From contig JAPSKH010000008.1 of assembly GCA_031177765.1 (NCBI GenBank), forward strand, positions 1-64,000: a DNA stretch of 64,000 bases, written 5' to 3'. The translations under genes and the position numbers were made by a program. This DNA comes from Microbacterium sp. (lineage in GTDB: Bacteria; Actinomycetota; Actinomycetes; Actinomycetales; Microbacteriaceae). The notes under the pieces are model-generated. The model made no database searches and had not been told where the DNA came from. It saw nothing but the letters and a program-made list of their open reading frames with translations. Position 1 is the stretch's first letter. Each line of letters begins with the position of its first letter. Below, piece by piece: positions 49,855-58,942 of the stretch.

Positions 49855-50565
49855 TCAGCCGCCGAGCGCGTCGCGGATGACGGCGGCCGACCGGGCCAGC
49901 CGGGCCGCGACGGAGTCTTCGTCGTGCGAGCTGGCGACGTAGACGACAGCCACCGCGGCCGGCGCCCGCCCGGGCACACGCAGCGGCACTGCCACCGCTC
50001 GCACGCTCGGGATGACCTCGTCGTGGCTCGTCGCGTAGCCCCGCGTCGCGGCTTCGCGGATCTCCTCCGCCAACGCGGGTCGCACCGGCGGCCATGACGA
50101 CTCGGGCGTGATGGAGAGGATCGCCTTGCCGGGCGCTCCGCGGGTGACCGGATGCCGTGTCCCGGGCCGCTGAGCCACCGGGTTCACGGCGTGCCGGGGC
50201 TCGACGCTCGACAGCGTGACGCATTCGTCGTGGTCGAGGACCACCAGGAAGCTCGTCATGCCCAGGTCGTTCGCGACCGCGGTGAGCTCGGGGATCGCCT
50301 CGGCCTGGAGGTCGTGGGCGACGCCCGCCGCGAGCGCCGCCAGTCTGGCTCCCAGCTGGACCCGTCCGGCCGAGTCGCGCGTGACGAGTCCGTGGTCCTC
50401 GAGTGTCCGCAGCAGCCGGTAGGCGACCGAGCGATGCACCGCCAACCGCGCGGCGAGATCGTCGATCGTCAACGGCTCGCGCGCGTCGGCGAGGACCTCG
50501 AGGATGCGGATGCCGCGGCTCAGGGTCTGGGAGGCCGGGGCCGCCGCCGTGTCCGTCGCTGCCAT
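49855..50565 (-). CDS. IclR-family transcriptional regulator
   Basis: 236 aa. N-terminal winged helix (about 17-70; LTIDDLAARLAVHRSVAYRL) and C-terminal IclR effector domain (about 85-230) with GAPGKAILSITPESSW near 144. Divergent from the aromatic monooxygenase across 149 bp containing two tandem 15-bp dyads, the expected IclR layout. ATG 50565 has GGAG 5 nt upstream; an upstream frame to 50652 would run through the operator and is rejected. Confidence 0.88.
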   Translation of the reverse strand: MAATDTAAAPASQTLSRGIRILEVLADAREPLTIDDLAARLAVHRSVAYRLLRTLEDHGLVTRDSAGRVQLGARLAALAAGVAHDLQAEAIPELTAVANDLGMTSFLVVLDHDECVTLSSVEPRHAVNPVAQRPGTRHPVTRGAPGKAILSITPESSWPPVRPALAEEIREAATRGYATSHDEVIPSVRAVAVPLRVPGRAPAAVAVVYVASSHDEDSVAARLARSAAVIRDALGG

Positions 50566-50615
50566 GGCGCCTCCGTCGGCGATCTTGCCCGTCGCCGGGC
50601 GGTCGTATACGATCT

Positions 50616-50650
50616 GTTCAATAGTAGAACGGCGCGTTCGAATATAGAAC
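50616..50650. promoter_or_regulatory. Tandem IclR operators
   Basis: GTTCAATAGTAGAAC (50616-50630) and GTTCGAATATAGAAC (50636-50650) share GTTC at one end and TAGAAC at the other, and begin exactly 20 bp apart, two helical turns. They lie between the IclR gene and the monooxygenase and overlap AT-rich -10-like words on both strands. Confidence 0.78.
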
Positions 50651-50714
50651 ACGCTGAACGAAGCCGCACGCAGCGTCGCAGGCGCTCTCGACGTCGTCGT
50701 CGCAGGAGGATCCC

Positions 50715-52625
50715 ATGCAGTTCCATCACCACGGGTACGTCTCGGGAGAGCCGCGCATCCAGGATGCGGCCGGCACCGGCATCGATCGGCCGGCGGAGCT
50801 GCCCGACGAGATGGACGTCCTCATCGTCGGCTCGGGGCCTGCGGGCATGCTGCTGGCCGCCCAGCTGTCGCAGTTCCCCGCCGTCATGACGCGCCTCATC
50901 GAACGCCGGGGCGGTCGCCTCGCGCTGGGGCAGGCCGATGGCATCCAGCCGCGCAGCGTGGAGACGTTCCAGGCCTTCGGCTTCGCCGAGCGGATCGTCG
51001 CCGAGGCGTACAACATCGCGTACATGAACTTCTGGGGCCCCGACCCCGAGAACCCGCGCAGCATCATCCGGACCGCACGCACCGAGGACTACGCGTTCAA
51101 GATCAGCGAGTTCCCGCACCTCATCGTCAACCAGGCGCGCGTGCTGGACTACTTCGCCGAGGCCGCCCTCAACGGACCGGCTCGGATCGCACCGGACTAC
51201 GGGATCGAGTTCGTGGGCTTGACGGTGCACGACGAGGGCGAGCATCCCGTCGAGGTGCGCGTGCGGTATGTCACGGGCCCGCGGCAGGGCGAGGAGCGCA
51301 CGGTGCGCGCGAAGTACGTCGCCGGCTGCGACGGCGCGCGCAGCGGCGTGCGCGAGGCGATCGGGCGCAAGCACGTGGGCCGGTTCGCGTCGCACGCGTG
51401 GGGCGTGATGGACGTGCTGGTCAACACCGACTTCCCGGACTGGCGGACCAAGTGCGCGATCACCTCCTCGGCGGGGAACATCCTGCACATCCCGCGGGAG
51501 GGCGGGTACCTCAGCCGCATGTACATCGACCTCGGTGAGGTCCCCGAGGGCGACAACCACCGCGTGCGGCAGACGCCGATCGAGGAGATCATCCGGCGGG
51601 CGAACGAGATCCTCCACCCGTACTCGCTGGATGTGAAGCAGGTCGCGTGGCACAGCGTCTACGAGGTGGGGCACCGCGTCACCGACAAGTTCGACGACGT
51701 GCCCGAAGGCGCGGACCGCGATCCGCGCGTCTTCCTCACCGGCGACGCGTGCCACACGCACAGCGCCAAGGCCGGTCAGGGCATGAACGTCTCGATGCAG
51801 GACGGGTTCAATCTCGGATGGAAGCTCGGGCACGTGCTCACCGGCCTGAGCCCCGCCTCGCTGCTGTCGACGTACTCCGCGGAGCGCCAGCCGGTCGCTC
51901 AGCAGCTCATCGACTTCGACCGTGAGTGGTCCTCCCTCATGGCACGCAAGCCCGAGGAGATCTCCGACCCGCAGGATCTCGCCAACTACTACCTCGCCAC
52001 CGCTGAATTCCCCTCCGGGTTCATGACGCAGTACGGGCCATCCGCCGTCGTCGCCGGGAACGAGCATCAGGCGCTCGCCCCGGGGTTCCCGGTCGGCAAG
52101 CGCTTCAAGTCCGTCGAAGTGGTGCGGGTGTGCGACGGCAACGTCGTTCACCTGGGTCACCACGCCAAGGCGGACGGCCGCTGGCGGATCTACGCCTTCG
52201 CGGACGCGCCGGCCGCCGGTGAGCCCTCGGCGCTCGCCGCCTGGGCGCAGTGGCTGTCGTCCCCGGATTCGCCGGTCACGCGGCACACCCCGCCCGGGGC
52301 GGACGTCGATGCCGTCTTCGACGTGAAGGTGGTCTATCAGCAGAGGTTCGAAGACATCGACATCATGCGGGTGCCGCCGATCTTCCTGCCGAGGACGGGA
52401 CCGTTGGGCCTCATCGACTGGGAGAAGGTCTATGCGGCTGCCCCGAGCGCGTGGAGCAGCGCCGACATCTTCGCCGAGCGAGAGCTGTCACGCGAGGGCG
52501 TCGTCGTCGTCGTGAGGCCTGACCAGTACGTGGCCGCGGTGATGCCGTTCTCGGCGACCGACGAGCTCGCGGGATTCTTCGCGCAGTCGATGCGCGTGCA
52601 GCGCACCTCGGCCCTCGCGCGCTGA
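50715..52625 (+). CDS. FAD-dependent aromatic monooxygenase, 3-hydroxybenzoate 4-monooxygenase (MobA)-like
   Basis: 636 aa, the length of MobA/phenol hydroxylase-type enzymes. FAD motifs: VLIVGSGPAGMLLAAQL near 36, DG motif VAGCDGARSGVREAIG near 203, and GD motif VFLTGDACHTHSAKAGQGMN near 338. A thioredoxin-like C-terminal domain spans about 455-630. The N-terminus MQFHHHGYVSG closely recalls MobA, which makes protocatechuate from 3-hydroxybenzoate. With the hpa cluster lacking HpaBC nearby, hydroxylation of 3- or 4-hydroxyphenylacetate to homoprotocatechuate is an alternative. AGGAGG precedes ATG 50715. Confidence 0.85.
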   Translation: MQFHHHGYVSGEPRIQDAAGTGIDRPAELPDEMDVLIVGSGPAGMLLAAQLSQFPAVMTRLIERRGGRLALGQADGIQPRSVETFQAFGFAERIVAEAYNIAYMNFWGPDPENPRSIIRTARTEDYAFKISEFPHLIVNQARVLDYFAEAALNGPARIAPDYGIEFVGLTVHDEGEHPVEVRVRYVTGPRQGEERTVRAKYVAGCDGARSGVREAIGRKHVGRFASHAWGVMDVLVNTDFPDWRTKCAITSSAGNILHIPREGGYLSRMYIDLGEVPEGDNHRVRQTPIEEIIRRANEILHPYSLDVKQVAWHSVYEVGHRVTDKFDDVPEGADRDPRVFLTGDACHTHSAKAGQGMNVSMQDGFNLGWKLGHVLTGLSPASLLSTYSAERQPVAQQLIDFDREWSSLMARKPEEISDPQDLANYYLATAEFPSGFMTQYGPSAVVAGNEHQALAPGFPVGKRFKSVEVVRVCDGNVVHLGHHAKADGRWRIYAFADAPAAGEPSALAAWAQWLSSPDSPVTRHTPPGADVDAVFDVKVVYQQRFEDIDIMRVPPIFLPRTGPLGLIDWEKVYAAAPSAWSSADIFAERELSREGVVVVVRPDQYVAAVMPFSATDELAGFFAQSMRVQRTSALAR

Positions 52626-52731
52626 ATCCCTCCGCAAGGGCGAGCAGCCGACCCGGGCTGTACATCGCGTATATCGGCCGCGGCGGCGGCGAGGGGCAGA
52701 ATGGCCCGACAGGCAATGAGAAGGGGATGCT

Positions 52732-54255
52732 GTGACTGACACCGCGACGCGCTCCGGCACTCACGACGAAAAGAGGGAGTCCGGCGTGACCGACGACCGC
52801 GAGACCGAGCTTCTGGCGTCCGTTCCGGACGGCCTGTTCATCGCAGGCCGGTGGCGCGCGTCGTCCAGCGGCAAGACGCTCAAGGTCTACGACCCCTCCA
52901 ACGGGCAGGTCGTCAAGGAGATCGCAGACGCCGGGCCCGAGGACGGCAGGGCGGCGCTCGATGCCGCCGTGGAGGCGTTCCCGGCGTGGGCCGCCACGCC
53001 CGCCCGCGAGCGTGCCGAGATCCTCCGTCGCGCCTTCGATCTGCTGCAGGAGCGCAAGGAGGACTTCGCGCTTCTCATGACGATCGAGATGGGCAAGCCG
53101 CTGGCGGAAGCGCGCGGCGAGGTCGCGTACGGCGGGGAGTTCCTGCGCTGGTTCAGCGAGGAGACGGCCCGGGTGCAGGGTCGCTACGGCGCCAACCCCG
53201 AGGGCACCGGCCGCATGATCGTCTCGCAGCATCCGGTCGGCCCCTGCTTCCTCATCACGCCCTGGAACTTCCCCCTCGCGATGGCGACGCGCAAGATCGC
53301 GCCGGCGCTGGCTGCCGGGTGCACCGTGGTCATCAAGCCCGCCGAGCTCACGCCGCTGACGACGCTGGCGTTCGCGCGGCTGCTGGAGGAGGCCGGCGTG
53401 CCGGCCGGCGTGGTCAACGTCTTCACCACCTCGACGTCGGGTGCCGTCTCGGAGCCGATCATCCGGGACCCGCGTCTGCGCAAGCTCTCGTTCACCGGGT
53501 CGACCCCCGTGGGCCAGAAGCTGCTGGAGCAGGCGGCGCAGGGCGTGCTGCGCACGTCGATGGAGCTCGGCGGCAACGCGCCGTTCGTCGTGTTCGAGGA
53601 CGCCGACCTCGACAAGGCCGTCGACGGCGCGATGCTTGCGAAGTTCCGCAACATCGGGCAGGCATGCACGGCCGCGAACCGCTTCATCGTGCAGCGCTCG
53701 GTCGCCGACGAGTTCGCGCGGCGCGTGACCGAGCGGGTGCAGGCGCTGAAGATCGGCCGCGGCACCGAGGAGGGCGTGGCCATCGGCCCGCTCATCGACG
53801 ACCGCGCGGTAGCGAAGGCGACGCAGCTCGTCGACGATGCCGTGGCGCGCGGCGCGGAGCTGCGTACCGGCGGCAGGGCCGTCGACGGCCCGGGCACGTT
53901 CTACGAGCCGACGGTCGTCACGGACGTCCGGCCGGGCAGCGAGATCCTGCGCGAGGAGATCTTCGGCCCCGTGCTGGCGATCGTCCCGTTCGACACGGAG
54001 GACGACGCCGTCCGCATCGCCAACGACACCGAGTACGGGCTCGTCTCGTACGTCTTCACCGAGAGCCTCGCACGCGGTCAGCGCATGATCGAGCGCCTCG
54101 AGACCGGGATGATGGGGCTGAACGTCGGAGTCGTCTCCAACGCCGCGGCGCCGTTCGGCGGCTGGAAGATGTCGGGACTGGGCCGCGAAGGCGGCGCCGA
54201 GGGTATCCACGAGTACCTGCAGACGAAGTACACCCTGACGCCGAACCCGTTCTGA
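52732..54255 (+). CDS. gabD: NAD(P)-dependent succinate-semialdehyde dehydrogenase
   Basis: 507 aa aldehyde dehydrogenase. GPCFLITPWNFPLAMATRKI near 164, RTSMELGGNAPFVVFEDADL near 278 (catalytic Glu), and catalytic Cys in NIGQACTAANRF near 310; these fit the GabD/SSADH clade. It would oxidise the succinic semialdehyde released by HpaI to succinate. GTG 52732 has AAGGGG 5 nt upstream; GTG 52786, with AGGGAG upstream, would give 489 aa, closer to the family norm. The 106-bp gap before it has no terminator I can see. Confidence 0.87.
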   Translation: MTDTATRSGTHDEKRESGVTDDRETELLASVPDGLFIAGRWRASSSGKTLKVYDPSNGQVVKEIADAGPEDGRAALDAAVEAFPAWAATPARERAEILRRAFDLLQERKEDFALLMTIEMGKPLAEARGEVAYGGEFLRWFSEETARVQGRYGANPEGTGRMIVSQHPVGPCFLITPWNFPLAMATRKIAPALAAGCTVVIKPAELTPLTTLAFARLLEEAGVPAGVVNVFTTSTSGAVSEPIIRDPRLRKLSFTGSTPVGQKLLEQAAQGVLRTSMELGGNAPFVVFEDADLDKAVDGAMLAKFRNIGQACTAANRFIVQRSVADEFARRVTERVQALKIGRGTEEGVAIGPLIDDRAVAKATQLVDDAVARGAELRTGGRAVDGPGTFYEPTVVTDVRPGSEILREEIFGPVLAIVPFDTEDDAVRIANDTEYGLVSYVFTESLARGQRMIERLETGMMGLNVGVVSNAAAPFGGWKMSGLGREGGAEGIHEYLQTKYTLTPNPF

Positions 54256-54301
54256 CGCATCCCGGACACGTGATGTCCGGGTCGGTGCGCATGATGGGTT
54301 C

Positions 54302-55381
54302 GTGGAGAATGCGACGGTGCGCCGGGAGCGCCTGCGATCGCATCGGCTGAGCGCGCTCGCGCCGACGGTCGCCCAGGCCGCCCGCCACATGCTGGCCACG
54401 CAGGCGCAGGAGTTCTGGGGCGGACGGTGGGCCCTCGCCGCTCGCACGCGCGGACGCCCCACGGTGCGGGACGTGGATGCGGCCTTCGACCGAGGCGACA
54501 TCGTGAGGTCATGGACCATGCGCGGGACGATCCACGCCATCCCGCCCGAGGACCTGGCGTGGGTGCTGTCGGTGACCGGAGAGCGCCAGCTCAGGCAGGC
54601 GGCCGCGGTGCATCGCCGCGAGGGCCTCGTCGGTGGCGAGGTCGCCCGGGCGGAGGCGGCCGTGCGCACCGCTCTGTCCGGTGGAAACAGGCTGACCCGG
54701 AAGGAGCTGTTCGACGTCCTCGAGACGCAGGGCGTTCCTACGGCAGGGCAACGGGGCTACCACGCCCTGGTCGCCCTGTCACTGCGCGGGGTCGTGTGCC
54801 AGGGGCCGGTCGTCCCGCGCGACGGCGGCCCCACGCGCGAGCAGTACCTCGTCCTCACGGAGGAGTGGATCGGGGATGCGGCGAGCCCGGCGGACCCGCT
54901 CGCCGAGTTCTTCGTCCGCTACGTCGCATCGCACGGTCCCGCGGGCGCGCGGGATTTCGCATGGTGGACGGGGCTGCCCCTCGGCGTCGCCCGCGCCGCC
55001 GCGGCGTCGGCATCCGACCGGCTCACGATGGTCGACGACGAGCCGGAGCCCCAGTTCGTCGTGGCCGATGCTCGTCCCCGCCGCACGCCCGATGCGCCGG
55101 AGGTGGTCGCGCTGCCGCCGTTCGAGGAGTACTACCTCTCCTACGCCGACCGGACGGTGCCCTGCGCGCAGGAGTTCCTCGCGGCGATCGGGCCGAGCAT
55201 GAACGGGATCGTGCGGCCCATCATCGTCGCGCGGGGCGAAGTCGTCGGGGTATGGAAGCACTCCGTGGCCGTCGGCCGGCATGCGGACGATCCCACGCCT
55301 GAGCTGTTCAGGCCGGGAGCGGCGAGCGATCACGAGGTCGCGGCCGCGCTGCGGCGCTACCGCGACTTCATCAGCGGGTGA
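54302..55381 (+). CDS. AlkZ-like winged-helix DNA glycosylase family protein (HTH_42)
   Basis: 359 aa. HTH_42/YcaQ superfamily: tandem winged helices through the chain and a QxQ motif (Gln34-Ala-Gln36 in LATQAQEFWGG), the catalytic Gln pattern of AlkZ glycosylases that remove bulky alkyl adducts or unhook crosslinks. WTMRGTIHAIPPEDLAWVLS near 71-90 and ALPPFEEYYLSYADRTVP near 277 are family landmarks. Whether it is an enzyme cannot be told from sequence. GTG 54302 has a -10-like CATGAT (54290-54295) ending exactly 6 nt upstream, so probably leaderless. Confidence 0.78.
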   Translation: MENATVRRERLRSHRLSALAPTVAQAARHMLATQAQEFWGGRWALAARTRGRPTVRDVDAAFDRGDIVRSWTMRGTIHAIPPEDLAWVLSVTGERQLRQAAAVHRREGLVGGEVARAEAAVRTALSGGNRLTRKELFDVLETQGVPTAGQRGYHALVALSLRGVVCQGPVVPRDGGPTREQYLVLTEEWIGDAASPADPLAEFFVRYVASHGPAGARDFAWWTGLPLGVARAAAASASDRLTMVDDEPEPQFVVADARPRRTPDAPEVVALPPFEEYYLSYADRTVPCAQEFLAAIGPSMNGIVRPIIVARGEVVGVWKHSVAVGRHADDPTPELFRPGAASDHEVAAALRRYRDFISG

Positions 55382-55396
55382 CCGGTTCGCCGCCGC

Positions 55397-56833
55397 TCAC
55401 GCGTGCCGGTCCAGGAAGGCGTAGACCTCGTTGTCGTCGACGCCCGGGAACGCGCCGCGCGGAAGAGGGGAGAACATCTGCATGTGGACGCGCGCGCTCG
55501 GCCATGCTTTGCCGGCCCACCGCGCGGCGACGTCGGCGGGAGGTCGGCGGCAGCAGGACTCATCCGGGCACGTGGAGGTCGCCCGCTTCTGCGTCTCGCG
55601 GCCGCGGAACCAGCGTGCATCGTCGAACGGCACGCCGACGGTGATGGAGAACTCGCCGTCGGACGTGGTGCCGGTCTGCGTCGAGCACCAGTAGGTGCCG
55701 GCGGGGGTGTCGGTGTACTGGTAGTGCTCGGTGGTGCGGTTCTGCTCCGAGAACGCCGCCCGCGCGGAGAACCGGCGGCAGGCGATCTGACCGTCGACGG
55801 CCCCGGTGACGTCCATCGGCAGCGGCAGCCCGTCGTTCTCGTAGACCCGTGAGATCGTGCCCGACCCGTCCACCCGCAGGAAGTGCAGCGCGATGCCCAG
55901 GTGGTGGGTGGCGAGGTTGGTCAGCCGCATGCCGGCTGCCTCGTGCGTCACGCCGAAGGCGTCTCGGAAGTCCTCCACGGCGAGATTGCGGTCCTTCTTC
56001 GCCTGCTGCAGGAACGCCACCGCCGCCGTCTCGGGCATCAGGCAGCACGCCGCGTAGTAGTTGATCTCGAGCCGCTGCTGGAGGAAGTCGGCGTAGTCGG
56101 TGGGCGGCTGGTGCCCGAGCAGCCGGTGCGCCATCGCCTGCAGCGCCATGGAGCGCAGGCCGTGCCCGCCGGGGATCGATGCCGGCGGCAGGTAGATGCG
56201 TCCGTGCTCGAGGTCGGTGACCGAGCGCGTCGAGTGCGGCAGGTCGTTGACGTAGATCAGCTCGAAGCCGAGCTTCTCGGCCATGATGCTGACCGTGCGG
56301 TGCGTGAGCGCCCCCGAGACGTGTCCCGCCGCCTTCAGCTGCTTCTCGGCGAGCTTCTCGATGTCGGGCAGGTAGTTGTCGAGTGCTCGCATCTTCAGCC
56401 GCAGCTCCGTATTGGCCCGTCGGGCCTCCTCGGGAGTCGCGATGGCCTCGCGCTCGCGCCGCTGCAGCTCCCGGTGCAGCCCGAGGATGGATTCGATCGT
56501 CTCGTCGGTCATCGTCTTGGTCACCTTGACCGGCGGGATGCCGAGCTGACGGAAGACCGAGCTCTTCTGCGCCCGCTCCAGCTCGATCTCGAGGGCCGCC
56601 CGGCGGTTGGGCGGCTCGTTGGAGAGCAGTTCGGCGACCTCGACGCCCGTGGCGGCGGCGATGGCCTGCAGCAGCGACAGCTTCGGCTCGCGCTTGCCGT
56701 TCTCGATGAGGCTCAGCTGGCTTCCGGCGACCCCCACCAGCTCGCCCAGCTCGTCGAGCGTGTAGCCGTGCGAGAGGCGCTGATGGCGGATGCGGTGGCC
56801 CAGGGTCGACAGTTCCAGCGACGTCGGTGGCAT
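55397..56833 (-). CDS. RamB/ScfR-type XRE regulator (short-chain fatty acyl regulator family)
   Basis: 478 aa. N-terminal XRE helix-turn-helix (about 10-65; [20 protein letters not shown]), a long helical linker, a peptidase-like ImmA/IrrE-type segment ([20 protein letters not shown] near 230), and a C-terminal Cys-containing domain with CPDESCC near 425. RamB in Corynebacterium controls acetate and glyoxylate genes. It is divergent from pckG across 123 bp. ATG 56833 has a -10-like TAGCAT (56845-56840) ending exactly 6 nt upstream, and the palindrome at 56850-56865 lies just above that -10. Confidence 0.87.
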   Translation of the reverse strand: MPPTSLELSTLGHRIRHQRLSHGYTLDELGELVGVAGSQLSLIENGKREPKLSLLQAIAAATGVEVAELLSNEPPNRRAALEIELERAQKSSVFRQLGIPPVKVTKTMTDETIESILGLHRELQRREREAIATPEEARRANTELRLKMRALDNYLPDIEKLAEKQLKAAGHVSGALTHRTVSIMAEKLGFELIYVNDLPHSTRSVTDLEHGRIYLPPASIPGGHGLRSMALQAMAHRLLGHQPPTDYADFLQQRLEINYYAACCLMPETAAVAFLQQAKKDRNLAVEDFRDAFGVTHEAAGMRLTNLATHHLGIALHFLRVDGSGTISRVYENDGLPLPMDVTGAVDGQIACRRFSARAAFSEQNRTTEHYQYTDTPAGTYWCSTQTGTTSDGEFSITVGVPFDDARWFRGRETQKRATSTCPDESCCRRPPADVAARWAGKAWPSARVHMQMFSPLPRGAFPGVDDNEVYAFLDRHA

Positions 56834-56849
56834 TCCTTGATGCTAGCGA

Positions 56850-56865
56850 AAGAATCGCGACTCTT
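56850..56865. promoter_or_regulatory. Candidate operator between the RamB-like regulator and pckG
   Basis: AAGAATCGCGACTCTT is a dyad (AAGA-n-TCGCGA-n-TCTT), flanked by GCGA and TCGC, 17 nt upstream of the regulator start. It overlaps the expected spacer or -35 of the regulator promoter and may also serve pckG. Confidence 0.65.
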
Positions 56866-56956
56866 GTCGCACAGCTGGTCTCGAAAACGCGTCGATAGGC
56901 GCTCACAGTGGAGGAAGAGCACGAATTGCATCGTCGAATCGAAGGGGACCGACATC

Positions 56957-58837
56957 ATGGCGCTGGCCGACATCTTCACCCGGAACGACAGTCCCGCACC
57001 CACCGCACCGGCACCCAGGCGGACGTTCGGGGACGTGCCGGCCATTCAGGGTGCGGGCATGTCCGCCCTGCTCGAGTGGGTCGACGAGATCGCCGCGCTG
57101 ACGACGCCGGACCGTGTCCACTGGGTCGACGGCTCCCGCGCTGAGAACGATGCGCTGCTGCGCCAGATGGTGGACGACGGCAAGCTCATCAAGCTCAATC
57201 CCGAGTGGCGCCCCGGCTCCTACCTGGCGCGCTCCCACCCGAGCGACGTCGCCCGCACCGAGGCGAGGACCTACATCGCCTCCGAGCGCGAGGAGGACGC
57301 CGGCCCCACGAACAACTGGATCGATCCCGACGAGATCCGCGCGACGCTCACGCCCCTGTTCCGAGACTCGATGAAGGGCCGGACGATGTACGTCGTGCCC
57401 TTCTCGATGGGTCCGGTGGGCGGTCCGCTCTCGCACATCGGCGTGCAGATCACCGACAGCGCGTACGCCGTGGCCTCCATCGGGATCATGACGCGCGTGG
57501 GCACCGAGGTGCTGCGCGAGATCGCCGCGGGCGCACAGTGGGTGAAGACCGTGCACTCCGTCGGTGCCCCGCTCGCGCCGGGCGAGCAGGACGTCGCCTG
57601 GCCGTGCAACGACGAGAAGTACATCGTGCACTTCCCCGACACCCTCGAGGTGTGGTCGTTCGGCTCCGGCTACGGCGGCAATGCCATCCTGGCCAAGAAG
57701 TGCTTCGCGCTGCGGATCGCCTCGGTGATCGGCCGGAACGAGGGGTGGCTCGCCGAGCACATGCTGCTCATCCGGGTGATCGACCCGGCCGGGCGGGCCT
57801 ACCATCTCGCCGCGGCGTTCCCGTCGGCCTGCGGCAAGACGAACCTGGCGATGCTGCGTCCGACGATCCCCGGGTGGCGCGTCGAGACGCTCGGCGACGA
57901 CATCGCATGGCTGCGTCCCGGCGAGGACGGCCGGCTGTGGGCGATCAACCCCGAGGCGGGCTTCTTCGGAGTCGCTCCCGGCACCGGATCGGCCACGAAC
58001 GTCACGGCCGTCGAGACGCTGTGGGGCAACACCATCTTCACGAACGTGGCGCTGCGTCCCGACGGCGACGTGTGGTGGGAGGGCCTCACGGACGAGCCGC
58101 CCGCGGAGCTCACCGACTGGGAGGGGAATCCGTGGACGCCGGCATCCGGTCGACCGGCCGCCCACCCCAACTCCCGCTTCACCGTGTCCGCCGCCCAGTG
58201 CCCCCAGATCGCCGAGGACTGGGACGCGCCGCAGGGCGTGCCGCTGGATGCGATCCTGTTCGGCGGCCGCCGCGCCACCAACGTTCCGCTGGTGGTCGAG
58301 GCCACGGACTGGACGCACGGCGTCTTCATGGGATCCAACGTCTCGTCCGAGCGCACCGCGGCGGCCGAGGGCACCGTCGGCGAGTTGCGCCGGGACCCGT
58401 TCGCCATGCTTCCGTTCTGCGGCTACAACATGGCCGACTACTTCGGCCACTGGCTCAAGGTGGGACAGAAGCTGCGCTTCGACCGCGCACCTCGCGTGTT
58501 CCAGGTGAACTGGTTCCGCAAGGGCGCCGACGGCCGGTTCCTGTGGCCGGGATTCGGTGAGAACTCCCGCGTCATCGACTGGATCATCCGGCGCATCGAG
58601 GGCGAAGTGGGCGCGGTCGACAGCCCCATCGGGCGTCTCCCGCGGACGGAGGATCTCGACCTCGACGGCCTGGACATCTCGCAGGACGACCTCGATGAGC
58701 TCTTCGCCATCGATCCGGCGTCGTGGCTGCGTGAGGCGGATCTGACCGAGGAGTTCTACCGCACGTTCGACGGCCGCGTGCCGGCGCCCCTGTGGGCCGA
58801 GCTCGCAGCGCTGCGCTACCGCCTGCAACGCGCCTGA
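56957..58837 (+). CDS. pckG: Phosphoenolpyruvate carboxykinase (GTP)
   Basis: 626 aa, family length. Converts oxaloacetate + GTP to PEP for gluconeogenesis. The GTP-type active site [20 protein letters not shown] near 290-309 (P-loop and reactive Cys) is present, along with [19 protein letters not shown] near 236 and [20 protein letters not shown] near 515-534. GAAGGGG lies 9 nt before ATG 56957. Beside the aromatic-acid clusters it supplies sugar phosphates from succinate and acetyl-CoA products. Confidence 0.96.
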   Translation: MALADIFTRNDSPAPTAPAPRRTFGDVPAIQGAGMSALLEWVDEIAALTTPDRVHWVDGSRAENDALLRQMVDDGKLIKLNPEWRPGSYLARSHPSDVARTEARTYIASEREEDAGPTNNWIDPDEIRATLTPLFRDSMKGRTMYVVPFSMGPVGGPLSHIGVQITDSAYAVASIGIMTRVGTEVLREIAAGAQWVKTVHSVGAPLAPGEQDVAWPCNDEKYIVHFPDTLEVWSFGSGYGGNAILAKKCFALRIASVIGRNEGWLAEHMLLIRVIDPAGRAYHLAAAFPSACGKTNLAMLRPTIPGWRVETLGDDIAWLRPGEDGRLWAINPEAGFFGVAPGTGSATNVTAVETLWGNTIFTNVALRPDGDVWWEGLTDEPPAELTDWEGNPWTPASGRPAAHPNSRFTVSAAQCPQIAEDWDAPQGVPLDAILFGGRRATNVPLVVEATDWTHGVFMGSNVSSERTAAAEGTVGELRRDPFAMLPFCGYNMADYFGHWLKVGQKLRFDRAPRVFQVNWFRKGADGRFLWPGFGENSRVIDWIIRRIEGEVGAVDSPIGRLPRTEDLDLDGLDISQDDLDELFAIDPASWLREADLTEEFYRTFDGRVPAPLWAELAALRYRLQRA

Positions 58838-58853
58838 GTCGTTCGCCGGGGGA

Positions 58854-58895
58854 GCGGATGCCTCGGCGCGCCGGACCGGCGCCCGGGGCATCCGC
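58854..58895. terminator. Bidirectional terminator with inverted GGATGCC pair
   Basis: GCGGATGCC (58854-58862) and GGCATCCGC (58887-58895) pair perfectly, with a further inner GC stem (GCGCCGG/CCGGCGC type). It lies 16 nt after pckG and before the end of the convergent ABC gene. Confidence 0.85.
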
Positions 58896-58942
58896 GGTTC
58901 GGGCGTGCGCGGCGGTCGCGTCGGCGTCGGGCCGTGCCGACG

